Shown: positions 1 through 12,500 of the stretch, piece after piece
Numbering within the stretch: the first letter of the stretch is position 1
Layout of the letters: every line of letters starts with the position of its first letter
NCBI GenBank assembly: GCA_038501785.1
Contig: JBAMJR010000154.1
Coordinates: 124,001 to 188,000 of the forward strand
Direction: 5' to 3'
DNA from: Myoxocephalus aenaeus
Lineage: Eukaryota; Chordata; Actinopteri; Perciformes; Cottidae
DNA: 64,000 nt
The notes under the pieces: generated by a model
Told to the model about the DNA's origin: nothing
Databases searched by the model: none
The model's input: only the letters and a program-made list of their open reading frames with translations
Made by a program: the position numbers and the translations under genes

Positions 1-566
1 CTGCAGAGACAAATCATATAACATTAAATTGCAGATAAGCGAGCACAATATTGTGTTTCAATATCTTTTGCCAAATTATTTATATTCATCATAAATTATC
101 ATCCCTTTTTTTTCATTTTTGTGATTTCCAACTATCTCAGGTGCTTCCCCCACTTATTTTAAGCAAGGCACAACACAACATTGGCAAAGCTTTCAAAACA
201 GTCATGGCAACTCTACATTCCCATGCATGGTGAGCTATCTAAACAAAAGCCAAAGTGAGGCTCTGTAACCCCTGGTGGACAAAGGGAGGGGGAGGTGCTG
301 TTTGTCAGAGGACACTGAGGGGCGTCACCACAGAGGAATGCAGCGCACAATAGGAGGCCTGACTGACCACATCATCAACAAAGAAATACACCACTGACTC
401 GCACTCTCCGATACATCACTCACAGCACTCTCTCACACCAGCACACAGATGCAGATGGGCGGACAGGCACAAACACACAATAACCGGGCAGCTGATAATG
501 GGGCGGCGGCAGACACACAAAGCCAACAGGCCCATTTTGGGGGTGAGAGCGTTGTGCGACACTCAC

Positions 567-3500
567 TGCAGGAGAGGGGTTCATCAGAGCCGTCAGCGCA
601 GTCAGCCCCTCCGTCACAGTACCAGTGGGCGGGGATGCAGCGACCGCTGGAGCAACGGAACTCGCTCTGGGAACATGTGGATGCCGCTATGTAGAGGACG
701 TGGAAAGGCATGAAACCACTTGGAGGATTTGTCAGTGTGGGAATCTTATGCTAATGACTGGGGGTGGGGTAAAGACTGATCTGTTTCTGACTATTTTATA
801 TCATCTTTCTCAGAACTTTAGGTAGATTTAAATCCTGTTTTACCCAGACTGAGCAGTGTTATTTTTTTTTTTTAAGTGTTTAAGTGTTCGTACACAATTT
901 TCTCTGTAAAACTATTTCAGTTTAGTTAAGGTGATTGTGAGGTGTATTATCAATGCCATTCATTGAACCTACTGTATAAGGCTGTTTACATTCCTTATTC
1001 GCTACCCAGTGCATTATATTTACTTTGAGCTATTTTGTCTATGTGTGACATTAATGCACTGTGCAGGTCCCTTAATAATGTACACAATGGGAAAAAAATA
1101 CCCATAGCAGCATATTTTAAAACCCTCACACTGAAATGCCCTCACCAACGATAGATGTGAAAATGACTATTTTCACCTGTCAACCATGACACAAAATTAT
1201 AGCGATTTATAAGTGCCTGATATATCAATTTATTTCTCAATTTAGAGTAAACTATTGAGTGAATATTGTCAGGAATATTGAGTGATAAGACACGGCATGA
1301 ACTAACATTTCGGCATGAACTAACTGGTAGAACTAATTAGAATACAGACATAATTAATGTTATTAATCATACATGTAAAATGTCTGCAGGGAAAAATGCC
1401 TATTCAGACTATAACTAGATGAAAAAAACTGTACAATAAATAGCTATATTAAATAACTGAAAAACTGTAATAATCCTAAAACTGTTGCAGAACTCACCAC
1501 AGTGGGTAGGGCTCTCATCGCTCATATCCCCACAGTCGTTGTCTCCATCACACAGGTATGAACGTGGGATGCAGATGTTGGTAGACTGACATCTTGTTTG
1601 CTCTGGCTGGCAGGTTCTCTCCGCTGAAATAATTAGAAGTTAGAATTGACATTAACTATAAGTAATAACCACTTTGATTTGAACATCTACCTCTGTTTCT
1701 GTGTCAAACTTAGGATACTCACGGCAGTTTTGTTCATCAGAGGTGCCGTTGTCATAGCAGTTGTTGATGCCATTGCATACGTAGTCCTTTGCAATGCAGC
1801 GCCCATTGTTGCAGGTGAACTCTGTGTTGGGGTCACACGGTCTGAATAGACAGCTCACCTCATCACTGTTGTCTCTACAGTCATCATAGTGGTCACAGCG
1901 GTAGTGGTAAGGCACACACCGCCCATTGCCACACGTAAACACTGTTGGCTCACAGGTGTGGAAGGCTGCAAATCAGAGTCAAGAACATGTTAGAGCTCTG
2001 GCCAAGGCAGAGGCCTGAATACACATGCAGTGGAAGCTCATTTTACCTGACAAGGCAATAAAGGATGACAGCAGCTGTGGGACTGCGTGCAAAGATATAA
2101 GGACATTAGTGCAATTGTTAGTGTTCATTAGTTTTATTACTGAGGAATTAGGTGCATGTTATTGGAAACTTAATCATGAAGTGCACGCATACACACCAAC
2201 ATAGTTGAAGTCAGGTTTTGATCCTAAAAAGGAATTTTGTTAAAGCAGAAACACATACCTTGTTAGTATTAGTGAGGGTAAAAGATTAAAATTGCATTTA
2301 ATAGAGAAGAGATGTTGTGATTCACTCATGCAGGAGGTGTAAGGGCTCTATGAGGATCGCTAAGGCTAATAATCAGTTAATTCTAGATAATTTGAGCTAA
2401 TTCCAAAAGACATAAACAAGGAAGAAATTAAATAAAGAATAGAATCAATGCAAGCTCTTTTAGGAACATCCTACCACAGACTCTCTCCAACTCGTCGCTG
2501 CCATCTCCACAGTCATTATTATTGTCACATTTCCACTGGGCATGAATACAGCGGCCATTCATACAGGTAAACTGGCCTGGCTGGCAGCGAGTCCCATTAT
2601 CAGGGACACAGTGCTTGTTTTCAGCCAGGTACCAGCGGCCCTCTGAAGGACACTGACACTCAGCTCCGTTGGGTCCTAACAAGATAAAATTGCATAGAAC
2701 AGTTTATACAACTAGTTGGGGTTTTCAATGACTGCACTAAAACAATATTATGTTGGGAAACAAACAGACAGTATGAAACTGCTGGTACCTGGTGTGCAGA
2801 TGTGACTGCAGCCTCCATTAAACTGCTGGCATGGACTGTCACACTGCTGCTGTTTCCTGCTGGCCAGAACATGGACATCCATTGGCCGAGATGGAAGGTT
2901 TTGAATCATGACCCTCTGGCCGGAACCGTCATGCTTGTTGGCCTGATAGATGCTGCGTGTGTTCCAGTCAGTCCAATAGATGAACTGGCCAAACATAGTC
3001 ATAGCAAAGGGGTAGATGGCTGTGCTGATGATGACTTCCCGATTGGAACCGGTGAGAGAGGACCGCTCAATCTTCTGTCTGATGGCAGAGCAAAATATTG
3101 ATAATAACAGTAGTTTGGCATGGTGATCATATTTCATTTTTTTATATATCATAACAATTAAATCTTTCAGATCTTACAAGCTGGCGTCTGCCCAATAGAG
3201 CCTCTCTTCTTCATAGTCCAGGGTCAGTCCATTGGGCCACACGAGACTGCTGTTCACAATCTCTGTTCTGAAGTTTCCACCCAAAGTTGCACGCTCAATC
3301 TTTGCATGGGTTCCCCAGTCTGTCCAATACATGTATCTGTGGAACAAGAAATGATTTAATTTTTTAAATGTCAGTTTAAACTAATGAACAAAGAGAGTGT
3401 GTGTTGTGTTAGTCTTACCCTCTGCAGGGATCCAACATGATAGCCCTTGGCCTGGACACATGGGCAATAATAGTCCTTTGAGAGCCGTCCACAGACATGG

Positions 3501-3584
3501 AGCTGATGCTCTGGTTGACGTAGTCACTGTAGTAAATTCTCTTGTTTATCCAGTCATAAGCGATGCCATCAGGAGCCCCGAGAT
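567..3584 (-). CDS. lrp2: lrp2 exons 41-47: rest of propeller 6, EGF, LA repeats 16-20
   Basis: Exons 3419-3584, 3178-3336, 2789-3078, 2475-2675, 1723-1965, 1498-1623 and 567-686. Propeller 6 markers are IYYSDYVNQSIS, YMYWTDWGTHAKIERA, LYWADA and FIYWTDWNTRSIYQA. The EGF module is CDSPCQQFNGGCSHIC, split over two exons. Five LA repeats follow, the first half of the third ligand-binding cluster; the last reads CSQSEFRCSSGRCIPAHWYC. Exon 47 ends in phase 1 with a GTGAG donor at 562-566, so coding continues left of the window. Bases 1-561 are intron with nothing recognised. Confidence 0.92.
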
Positions 3585-6500
3585 CTGTCCAAAAACAGGG
3601 ATCAAAGCAACATCAGCAATACCACTGGTGTCAAATGTTACATCCATGAAAGGTTCAAATGTAATTAAAGAGGAATAAATAAAAGTGTATGTTGTAATGT
3701 AAGTGCAAAAGCTACCTGAAGCCACCGCTATAGGAGCTGAGGTGGGAGAGGACAGGCTGATGTAGCTGATCTTGCTTGCTCCTGCGCCTGAGCTCTGCGT
3801 GAAGTAGATCCTCCTGTCTGTGAGGTCAAAATCCAGTGCCACTGATGTACGTGGCACATTGACCACTGGAAACGGCAATGCATGGTCCTCGGGGTCAAGG
3901 CGCAGGCTGCGCACAGTGCTCTCAGTTGTGTAGATGAGATAATCATCCCTTGACACCACACAGCTCTCGTTATCTGCTGCAAGATTACCAAACGCACAGC
4001 TGCATTTCTTGTTCTGGCTACCTGAGCCAGAACCTGGATGGGCGAAGCAGAAGTGGGCACAGCCGCCATTAGCTTCTTTGCAAGGGTTGTTGTTTAGCTC
4101 CTCGGTAGTGGTAGGCTGGGTGCGCTGGTCAAAGATGGCAACGTCCCTCAGCATGTTGACGTTGTCTCTGATGACGGCAGGCTGCTCTGTGCTGCCAGGC
4201 TGTTTGCTTGCTTGGAACACCTTCTTGAGGTTTCTGTCCACCCAAATGATACTACTCTCAAACACTGCAATTCCATAAGGAGTTGGGTAGCGACTGCCAT
4301 ACCGGATGATTTCTGTCTCCCCTCCTTGAGGATTGACTCGGGCAATCATATCCAGAGAGTCATCTACCCAGTAGACATAGCCAGTTTGCCAGTCCAGAGC
4401 GAGACCTCGTGGAGTAATGATCCCTGATGACACTAAAATTGTGCGATTGGTGCCGTCCAAGAGTGCTCGCTCAATTTTGGGGTTCTGACCATAATCCGCC
4501 CAGAACAAGTATCTGTTTCTGGGGTCCACCACGATGTGGCGTGGCATGTCCACCTGGGTCTTTAGCAGCACTCTGCGGAAAGTGGTGTTGAGGCGGAGCA
4601 CCTCCACATATGTCTCAGTTAGGAAAGCGTTGGTGAAATACAGGTTCCCTGAGGAAAGAGACCAGTAAGCCCAGTGTTTAAATTAGCATCATATATATCT
4701 GTAAATCTTGAGAGCACAAGTGACAGAGATCATCCTCTACCTCTATTCAAAGTGTTGTGGAATTACGTCACATGGATAAAAATGTCAAAGTTAAATTTTG
4801 CGAGGAAACCAAAAAAACACATTTGGGAGCTGGCACAACAGCATACCTGCAGCCCAGTCGACAGCAATGCCTCGTATCCCGTTGCGTCCTATTCCAGATG
4901 TTACTACACCATGTAATCCTGAGCCATCTGGCTTGATCCGCCTGACCCCGTTTTGTGACGCCACGGTGCTGCTGAAGTCACACCAGTAGATGAAACCAGA
5001 AGCCATGTGTACATCAACATGTAAAGCATTACGGCCTGCAGGAGGAGAATCCAGTCTTTAGACGCCATTATTATACTTCAAATACATTTTTTATTTGCAT
5101 ACTTAAATTTACTCAAAAACTCAAAAATAAATGTATCCTACAGTTTATGAGAATCACTGACCTCTACCAGCCACAGGCACCATGGCTTCAGAGTGGTCTG
5201 TCCCTTCCAGACTGAAGCCTTTGATTGCGGACAGAGTGGAGATGACGACATAGGACTGATAAGGAGCGCAGGTCCTGTTGTCAGCATTGAGTTTAAAACC
5301 CGTGGCACATGCACAGGTAAACAGACCCTGTGTCCGAGGCAGGCAGAGTTGCTCACACACTCCCATATTGTTGGTGCAGCCATTGGATGTACCTGCAGAG
5401 GCTGCATTTGTGGAGAGAATACAGTGTGATAAACAAAAACACAGACAGCAGTGAATGAGGATGATGATGTCTCCTTATATTACTCACTATCTCGATAATG
5501 CACTTTCAGAACTCTGAGTCCAGAAACGTTGTCTCGCAACACAACCCTGTTGGCACCCGTAGACTTGTCCACACGCTCTATGACCTCAAAGTTGCGGTCA
5601 GTGAAGAAGAGGTAGTTTTGATAGACAGCCACACCCCAGGGGTGAGACAGGCCTGTCACTATGGTGATGCGGTTACTCCCATCTGGATCCCCACGCTCAA
5701 TCTGTGGAGATCACATGCCAGACAGTCAGTCAAATGTGGAAGGTATGATTACCAAGATTACATAAGTGCATATCATATTACGTTTTTGAGAACCATATAG
5801 AATGGGGGTCATTGAGAGCTAACAGAGTGAAGACCCACCATGCCAGTGCTTGTGACAGCCCAGTACAGTTTGTTCTCCTGGATGTCCACTGTCAGGAACT
5901 CAATGTGATCGAGGTTGTTGGTGAACAGGGTGACAGGGTTTAAGCCATCCATGTCTGCAGATGCCACCTTGGCAGGAATGCCGCTCTCTGTTCCCTGGTC
6001 TGTCCAGTACAGTTTGCTGAGAAGACATTCAAGAATGGAGGTAAGTTTTTGTGTCTCAGACATTTATAATTTGATCATATATGTCTATGCTTAATACTTC
6101 ACTTTTCAGGATCTCACAATACCAGCCTTGCATATAGTTGAAAAAAAGGACACTTTCTAAGTCCATGCACTGGATTATCAAAGCTTTTCGGACATTTCCT
6201 CAACCCACAGAGATCCAGATCATACCTGAGTTAAATAATAACATTCTTGCTATAGTGATTTTGGTCATATTAACCAAAATCAGAGGTGCAATCTTTTCAC
6301 ATTGGAGTGAGAACTGATGGTTTAGAAATGTCTTTATTGTTTTTTAATTGTACTCTATTGGACACACTGCACAGGTTTGAGTGTGCAGTGTGGTATTCAG
6401 TAACATTGGTTTGAGTTCTCTCTGGAGGCAGTGCAGATGGCGATGAGGAGGCCGTTAGAGCTCAGTAGCTTTGGGGATGAGTGGCCGTGCCAGAACTGTG

Positions 6501-9500
6501 TTAAATGGGGCTTACCCACGTGCTGGGTCCACTGCGATGCCAACGGGACTGCCAGCACCAGTTGGAGAGCCGTTATTTGTGATTAGAGTTTTCCTGTACT
6601 GTACCTCCCCTCTCAACTTCAAAACCTGGCCGAACACAAACACAAACAGGTGCAATTATTGTACGGCATCGCTGTGTTGTGACACTGCCCTTATTCACTT
6701 ATTCATTTTCTGTTTTCCTATTTCCAGTACAATCACAATAAATATATGTATCTGAGTTCAAATTAAAGTCAGTGACAGTGAACAAACTACAACAGGACAT
6801 AGTAATATGTGTCTTACCTCAATAGACTGTGTAGTTGGATTAGTGTAGTACAGGTTCTCTGTTATCCAGTCCAAGGCCAGGCCAACAGGTGAGCCAAGGA
6901 TGGCAGCCGGGGCAAACTCTGTCCTGTTAGTACCATCTGACTTCACCCTGTGGATCTCACCCTGGTGGACAAAGGAAGACAGAGTCATGTCAAACACTGC
7001 TAAATGTGGATGTGTTGAGTGAATCCTGTGTTATAATTTCCATGTTTTAATTGAGTTTTAATTATGTATTTTTACCATTAACCAAAATCTTAAAGTTCTG
7101 AACTGAACTGTGACTTACCGGATGCTCCACCCAGTAGATGGTCTGTTCGTTGTCATCAAAGTCAACATCATAGCCATTATGAAGCCCAGCAATCGGGACC
7201 ATAGCATCGTTACTCTTGTCATCTGGGTTCAAGGAAATGCCATAGATGATGCTGTCTCTTACAACCACCAGGAAAGGATCCTCAACTACATGAAAAAACA
7301 AAATGCAAAAGCAGTAAATAAACAATGAACAATTTAGACAAACAAAAACCTACATTTAGTCATTGTGACAGAATACTCATACCCTAGATATTTTCCTCAA
7401 GGCTGTGAATTTCCTCGAACTTTAAAAGTTACATAATAAATAAAAATAAAAAAGCTAGGAAACCATGTTTCCTGGATATGGATTTAGCCAACGGTAATCC
7501 AAAGCTAAAAGTTGCTTTTACTGTATAAAAACCTGGTGCAAAATAGGGATTCTGAGCTAACAGGGCTTTATCTATAAAGCGGATTGACTGGTGAAAGTTG
7601 TCTCTCCAATCTGATTTGCTTTGTCATCAGTGATTATAATCGACAAATGGTTGTGGGGCATTTTCATTCTTGGGTAATTGTTGGCCCCAGGGGGAGAATG
7701 TGTTCTGCTTGGCTTGAATGGACTGAAACCTGAGAGTTAAGCTGTTGACCTAAGGGGGACTCCTTGGGCTTTGAATTAAAGATCCCTTGTCTCCTTTAGA
7801 CCTTGAAAGATATGCTTGTATGGTTCTTAATATTTATGACTGGAACAGCAGTTTACAAGAGAATTTAAATGGAAGACTGTTGACAAGGACCTGTATCGAT
7901 CTATAATACGAAGTGTGTTTTCAAAGATTTCTCCTCTTACCTACATTGAGATCCTGAAAATGAAGCATGCCAAAACCATAGTTTCCACAATAACAGGTTT
8001 GCTATTTACAACAATAACCACAGCTAAGATGAAGACCATATGAGTACATCAACTTATCAACTGCATCTGACCCAACTTCCTTTTTCATCAAACTGAGTGA
8101 TGAGTGTTTTCCTCCATTTGGCAGGATGCATACCTCTGGTGCAGGTGATTTGGTCTGCTGCCAGTATCCAGCCTGAGGGGCAGGCACACGAGTAGTACCT
8201 CGGTCCCACAGCAGAAAGCAGACAGATATGAGTACAGGGACTCCCCAAGCAGTGATTTTCACCTACAAATTGTCAAACCACACATGCACACACAAACACA
8301 CACGCATACCCACAAAGAGTCAGCAGAATGATCTTCACAGGTTATCTTGGATTGTTCTTAAATGTAATTACAAAAACAATGGACCTGCTGCATATTGGCA
8401 TCATTATCAAGGTGCAAGAACAACCAGACCTATTAGCTGATGTTGACCAAGACAATGGTCAACATCAGCTAATACTGATGGAACAAAGATTTGTTTATAT
8501 CAAATATCTTTGCCTTACCTGCAGGCTGCCTGGCTGGGTGTACTGCCACCAAACCCATGGGCTGAGGAAGGTTGAAAAGCATCACTGTCTGGTTCTCCCC
8601 GTGCCACTTATGGGCTCGCATCACACGGTTGATGTATCTGTCGGTCCAATACACAAAATCCTCAAAAATGGTAATTGCGTGGGGATGTTGCAGTACCTTT
8701 TCACAGAGAGTAGCAAAAGAAAAAAAACATGCTATTCAAAAGGAAATTGAATTTGCTCTGTTCAGTTTTAAATCAGATTTCTAAATATAATTCAGAAAAT
8801 GTGGACTTCTCATTCTCTCACCAGGTCACTGGCCAGGACTTGCTTCCTGTTGTTGCCGTTATAATCACAGAAGTCAATGAAATCCAAGTAGGCATCAGCA
8901 AAGTACAACAAATTGTTTGGGTAGTCTATGGTTAGACCGTTGGGCCAGTAGAGCTTGTTGTTTATGATAACAGTCCTCAATTTCCCATCCATGCTGGCCC
9001 TCTCGATGCGGGGGTTCCTCCCCCAGTCGGTCCAGAACATCAGGTGAGCACTGCAAAACAAACACTCGTCTTTTAACACCATCTGCTTTGAAAATGAAAA
9101 GTGACCATGACATCCAAGACATACAGATTTAAAACAAACTTGTTTCTAACTAACCTGTCCCTTGGGTCCAGCACCAGGCCTCGAGGGTTGGTGACATTTT
9201 CACTGACTAAAACAGTTCGGTGGGTGCCATCCAGTTTAGACACTTCAATCGTCTCCAAGACGTAGTCTGTCCAATAGAGGTTCCTGCCCACCCAGTCCAC
9301 AGCAAGGCTCTCTGTTACAGTCACTCCACTGTCAAATATCTGTCCACAAGAGACTCATTCTTAGTTAAATATGTTTACTGATCAAACAGTTAAACAAAGT
9401 GTAACCCTGGGAATAAACACAAAACCTTTTAGAGCAGTGAGTCGGTGGTGACAAACAGGAACCAAACAACTCACCACAGTTCTGTCACTGCCATTTTTGT

Positions 9501-12500
9501 TAGCACTCCAGATTCTGTCCTGGCTTGTGTCGGACCAGTACACACGGTCAGTGGCCGAGTCAAAATCTAGGGCCACAATGTTGCGTCCATCTCGAACCAG
9601 TGAGCGGACCACATTGGGCTGAGTGGTTATGTCATCTTGCACAATCTGATTTCGACTGGCCACTAGCAAGAACGCCTGACGAGAATCTGTAAACAGACAT
9701 CAAATCTTTGTTACCTATTTTTCATGTCCATTGTCATGCCAATGAGAGCACTTATCAGTTATTGCATGTCAACCACAACTATGTGACAGGCCTGTTAAAT
9801 AGACCCTACTCAAATGGCAATCCTAAGGGAATGCACTTTTCTCCAAATAATGACCTATTGTACTGCAAAGTCTTTCAGCAGTTTATCTGTGTGGAAGAGG
9901 AGCTCATGTCAGGCACACTCCCAATGAACAGCCCATTGTTGGTGATTATGTCCTAATTACACCCATGTAGGCCAGTGAGTGACATATATGTTATTTGTCT
10001 TATCTGAAGAAATCCGATCAGCAAGGAGAGACATGGGAGAAGAAAGACAGTGTGTCAGTCCCGCAGTCGGGTGGCCGAGCGCCCCCGTGATCCCAGCCCA
10101 TTCCTGCCCAACAGCCAGGACAGCGGAGACAACTGAGATATGTGCTGTATAGGCACCATCTCTACAACCATGCCACTGTAGGACTGATAATCGGCCTGTT
10201 TCCTATTTCGTGCATTATGAAATTATTGGATGATATTTATAACTACCAGGGGAGTAATATGTTGCATGCACAGAAGAGTTAATGCCACATCCCTCCTCAC
10301 CTGAGGCCTTGCAGGTACGCTGGTCTGCTTCAAGAGTGTAACCATCCTGGCAGTGGCAGCGGAAAGAGCCCCTCTCATTAAAGCAGTGCTGGCTGCATAG
10401 TCCAGGGGAATTACACTCATCTACATCCTCACAGGTTTTGGAGTCATTGCTCAGTTGATAACCAACAGGGCATGAACACTGGGCCCCAAACGGCCCTTGG
10501 ATACAACCGTGGGTGCAGCCAGCATTGTTGTCAGAACAGCTCTCCTGATCTGAGTTGAAAGTGGAGAAAGCAAAATTTAGAAACAAAAATCCAACGATGA
10601 TAACTCATACAACACAAATACAAAATATATCACATTATGCAATTCATTTATATGTTCCAATGGTAATTAATGAACAACAAAGCACTAACCTCTTTAGAAG
10701 TGCTACTCTGAGCCATAACTATTTTTAATGCATATTTGTGGGGGGGGGGGATGTATATTCACACCACACTACTAACAACAATGTTGTCTTTGATTCTGTT
10801 TTGAAACAAATCTATGAATATAAAAAAGCTAATAAAGACAGTGTTTGTTTAAAATGAATCAAAACTACTTGCAGCATTTCTACCAATGATTGAGGGTTTG
10901 TTCCTACCTGGCAAAGGCTCGTCTGAAAGTAGTGAAAAAGGCAAGAAAGGAAAATCACAGATCATTTTCAAGTTAAAACAGGTCAAATCACACACATGCA
11001 TGATTTTAACACAAGAATCCAAAGACAGATAACATTCAACAATTTGTTTCTGTGAAAGGAAGTCCTTGTTTACAGAGTACTAGAGGGAAATGTCAAATTA
11101 AACCAAATCAGTGGAGAGTTTGATCATGTTTGTAATATCATGTGACAATTGGATTGAATTTGAGGATGCAAGCAAACTTAATAAAACAATCAAGTATTTC
11201 TGAAAGAGAAAGAACATGTTGACTCAGAGAGCAGAGAGCAGACTTACTGCAGAGAGGTGACTCGTCAGCGCCATTGGGGCAGTCGGGAGTGTTGTCACAA
11301 ACTGTGGTGAGGTTGATGCACAAACTGTGGCCTGGACACTGCCACTGCCAGCTTGGACATCGAAATGGCGGTGTGGGACAGTCTCTTTCATCGCTCATGT
11401 CCCTGCAATCGTTGTCCCCATCACAAAGCCAGCTACGTAACACACAGTTTCCATTGTCACAGCGGAAGAGTGTGGAGGGGCAGGTGCGAGGCGGACAGGC
11501 ATGGTGTTCGTCGCTGCCATCCTCGCAGTCTGGATGACCATCACACTCCCAGGTAGACGGTACACAGCTCCCATCTGACTGACACTGGAACTCACTGTCA
11601 TGGTGGCACATCCCTGGGGGCCTTGTAGCTGAGATGTTCCACAAACAGCATGACAGGACAGTCCAAAATGAGAGAAAATGTAAATATATTAGCAACCAAT
11701 CATTTTTGCATGATGAGTAATGCTTCAGTAATATAACCAATGACCAAAGGCACTTTTTAAATACTTACGACAGCCATGCTCATCTGAGCGATCACTGCAA
11801 TCAAAGACTCCATCACAGCGGTAGAAGGAGTTGATACACTGGTGACCACTGGAGCACTTGAACTCATTCAAAGTGCAGTTGTAAACTGAAAAAAATCCAG
11901 TTGACTATGTTAAACCTGATATTCAATAGTTCTGCATTTTTGTATGTATGCTGAGCTCAATTGTTGTGCAACTCAAGTAATGAGATAAATACACTAAGAG
12001 GCTTAGCAAATGCTGGTTAGATTTTACAGAGCATTAAATTGACCTCTACAACTTCTTAAGCATATTTAGCTCGTGCAAACAAGGCGTTGCTGAATGAATG
12101 CATGAACGAAATAATGAATTATTTATTGGGACATGCCAGATAAAGTTCCAATTCATAAAATCTCAAAGTGAGAGGCTGGGTTGACGCAAGTTAACAATTA
12201 TGTCTCAGTCGTGATCATGAGACCTAATTGAAATACATCTTTTTTTGAGTATGTCCAGGGAAAACTGTAATCCAGAAAGATACTCACTGCATCCCTGCTC
12301 GTCCGCCCCATCCACACAGTCCCTGTCCCCGTCACAGACATAGTTAGGATCTATGCAACGGTGGTCAGGACACTGAAATTGGCCTGGATTGCAAGTGCCA
12401 CTCAGATCTGACGAAACAAATAGTTTGACAACAATATGAGTCGACAAGTGTTTCTTAATCAAAACATACAATACTCTACAGCTCTTATTTTTTAAAGGAA

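Noticed and set aside
433..711. Alternative overlapping frames on both strands over the LA exons
   Set aside because: They are shadows of the true minus-strand LA exon, without cysteine spacing or splice support.
6363..6392. 10-bp inverted repeat cacactgcac / gtgcagtgtg
   Set aside because: Short and low in complexity, so plausible by chance in 64 kb.
8278..8312. CA-rich stretch next to lrp2 exon 32
   Set aside because: Interrupted and short; ordinary simple sequence.
10740..10751. Poly-G run in an lrp2 intron
   Set aside because: Simple homopolymer, no G-tract repeats nearby to form a convincing quadruplex.
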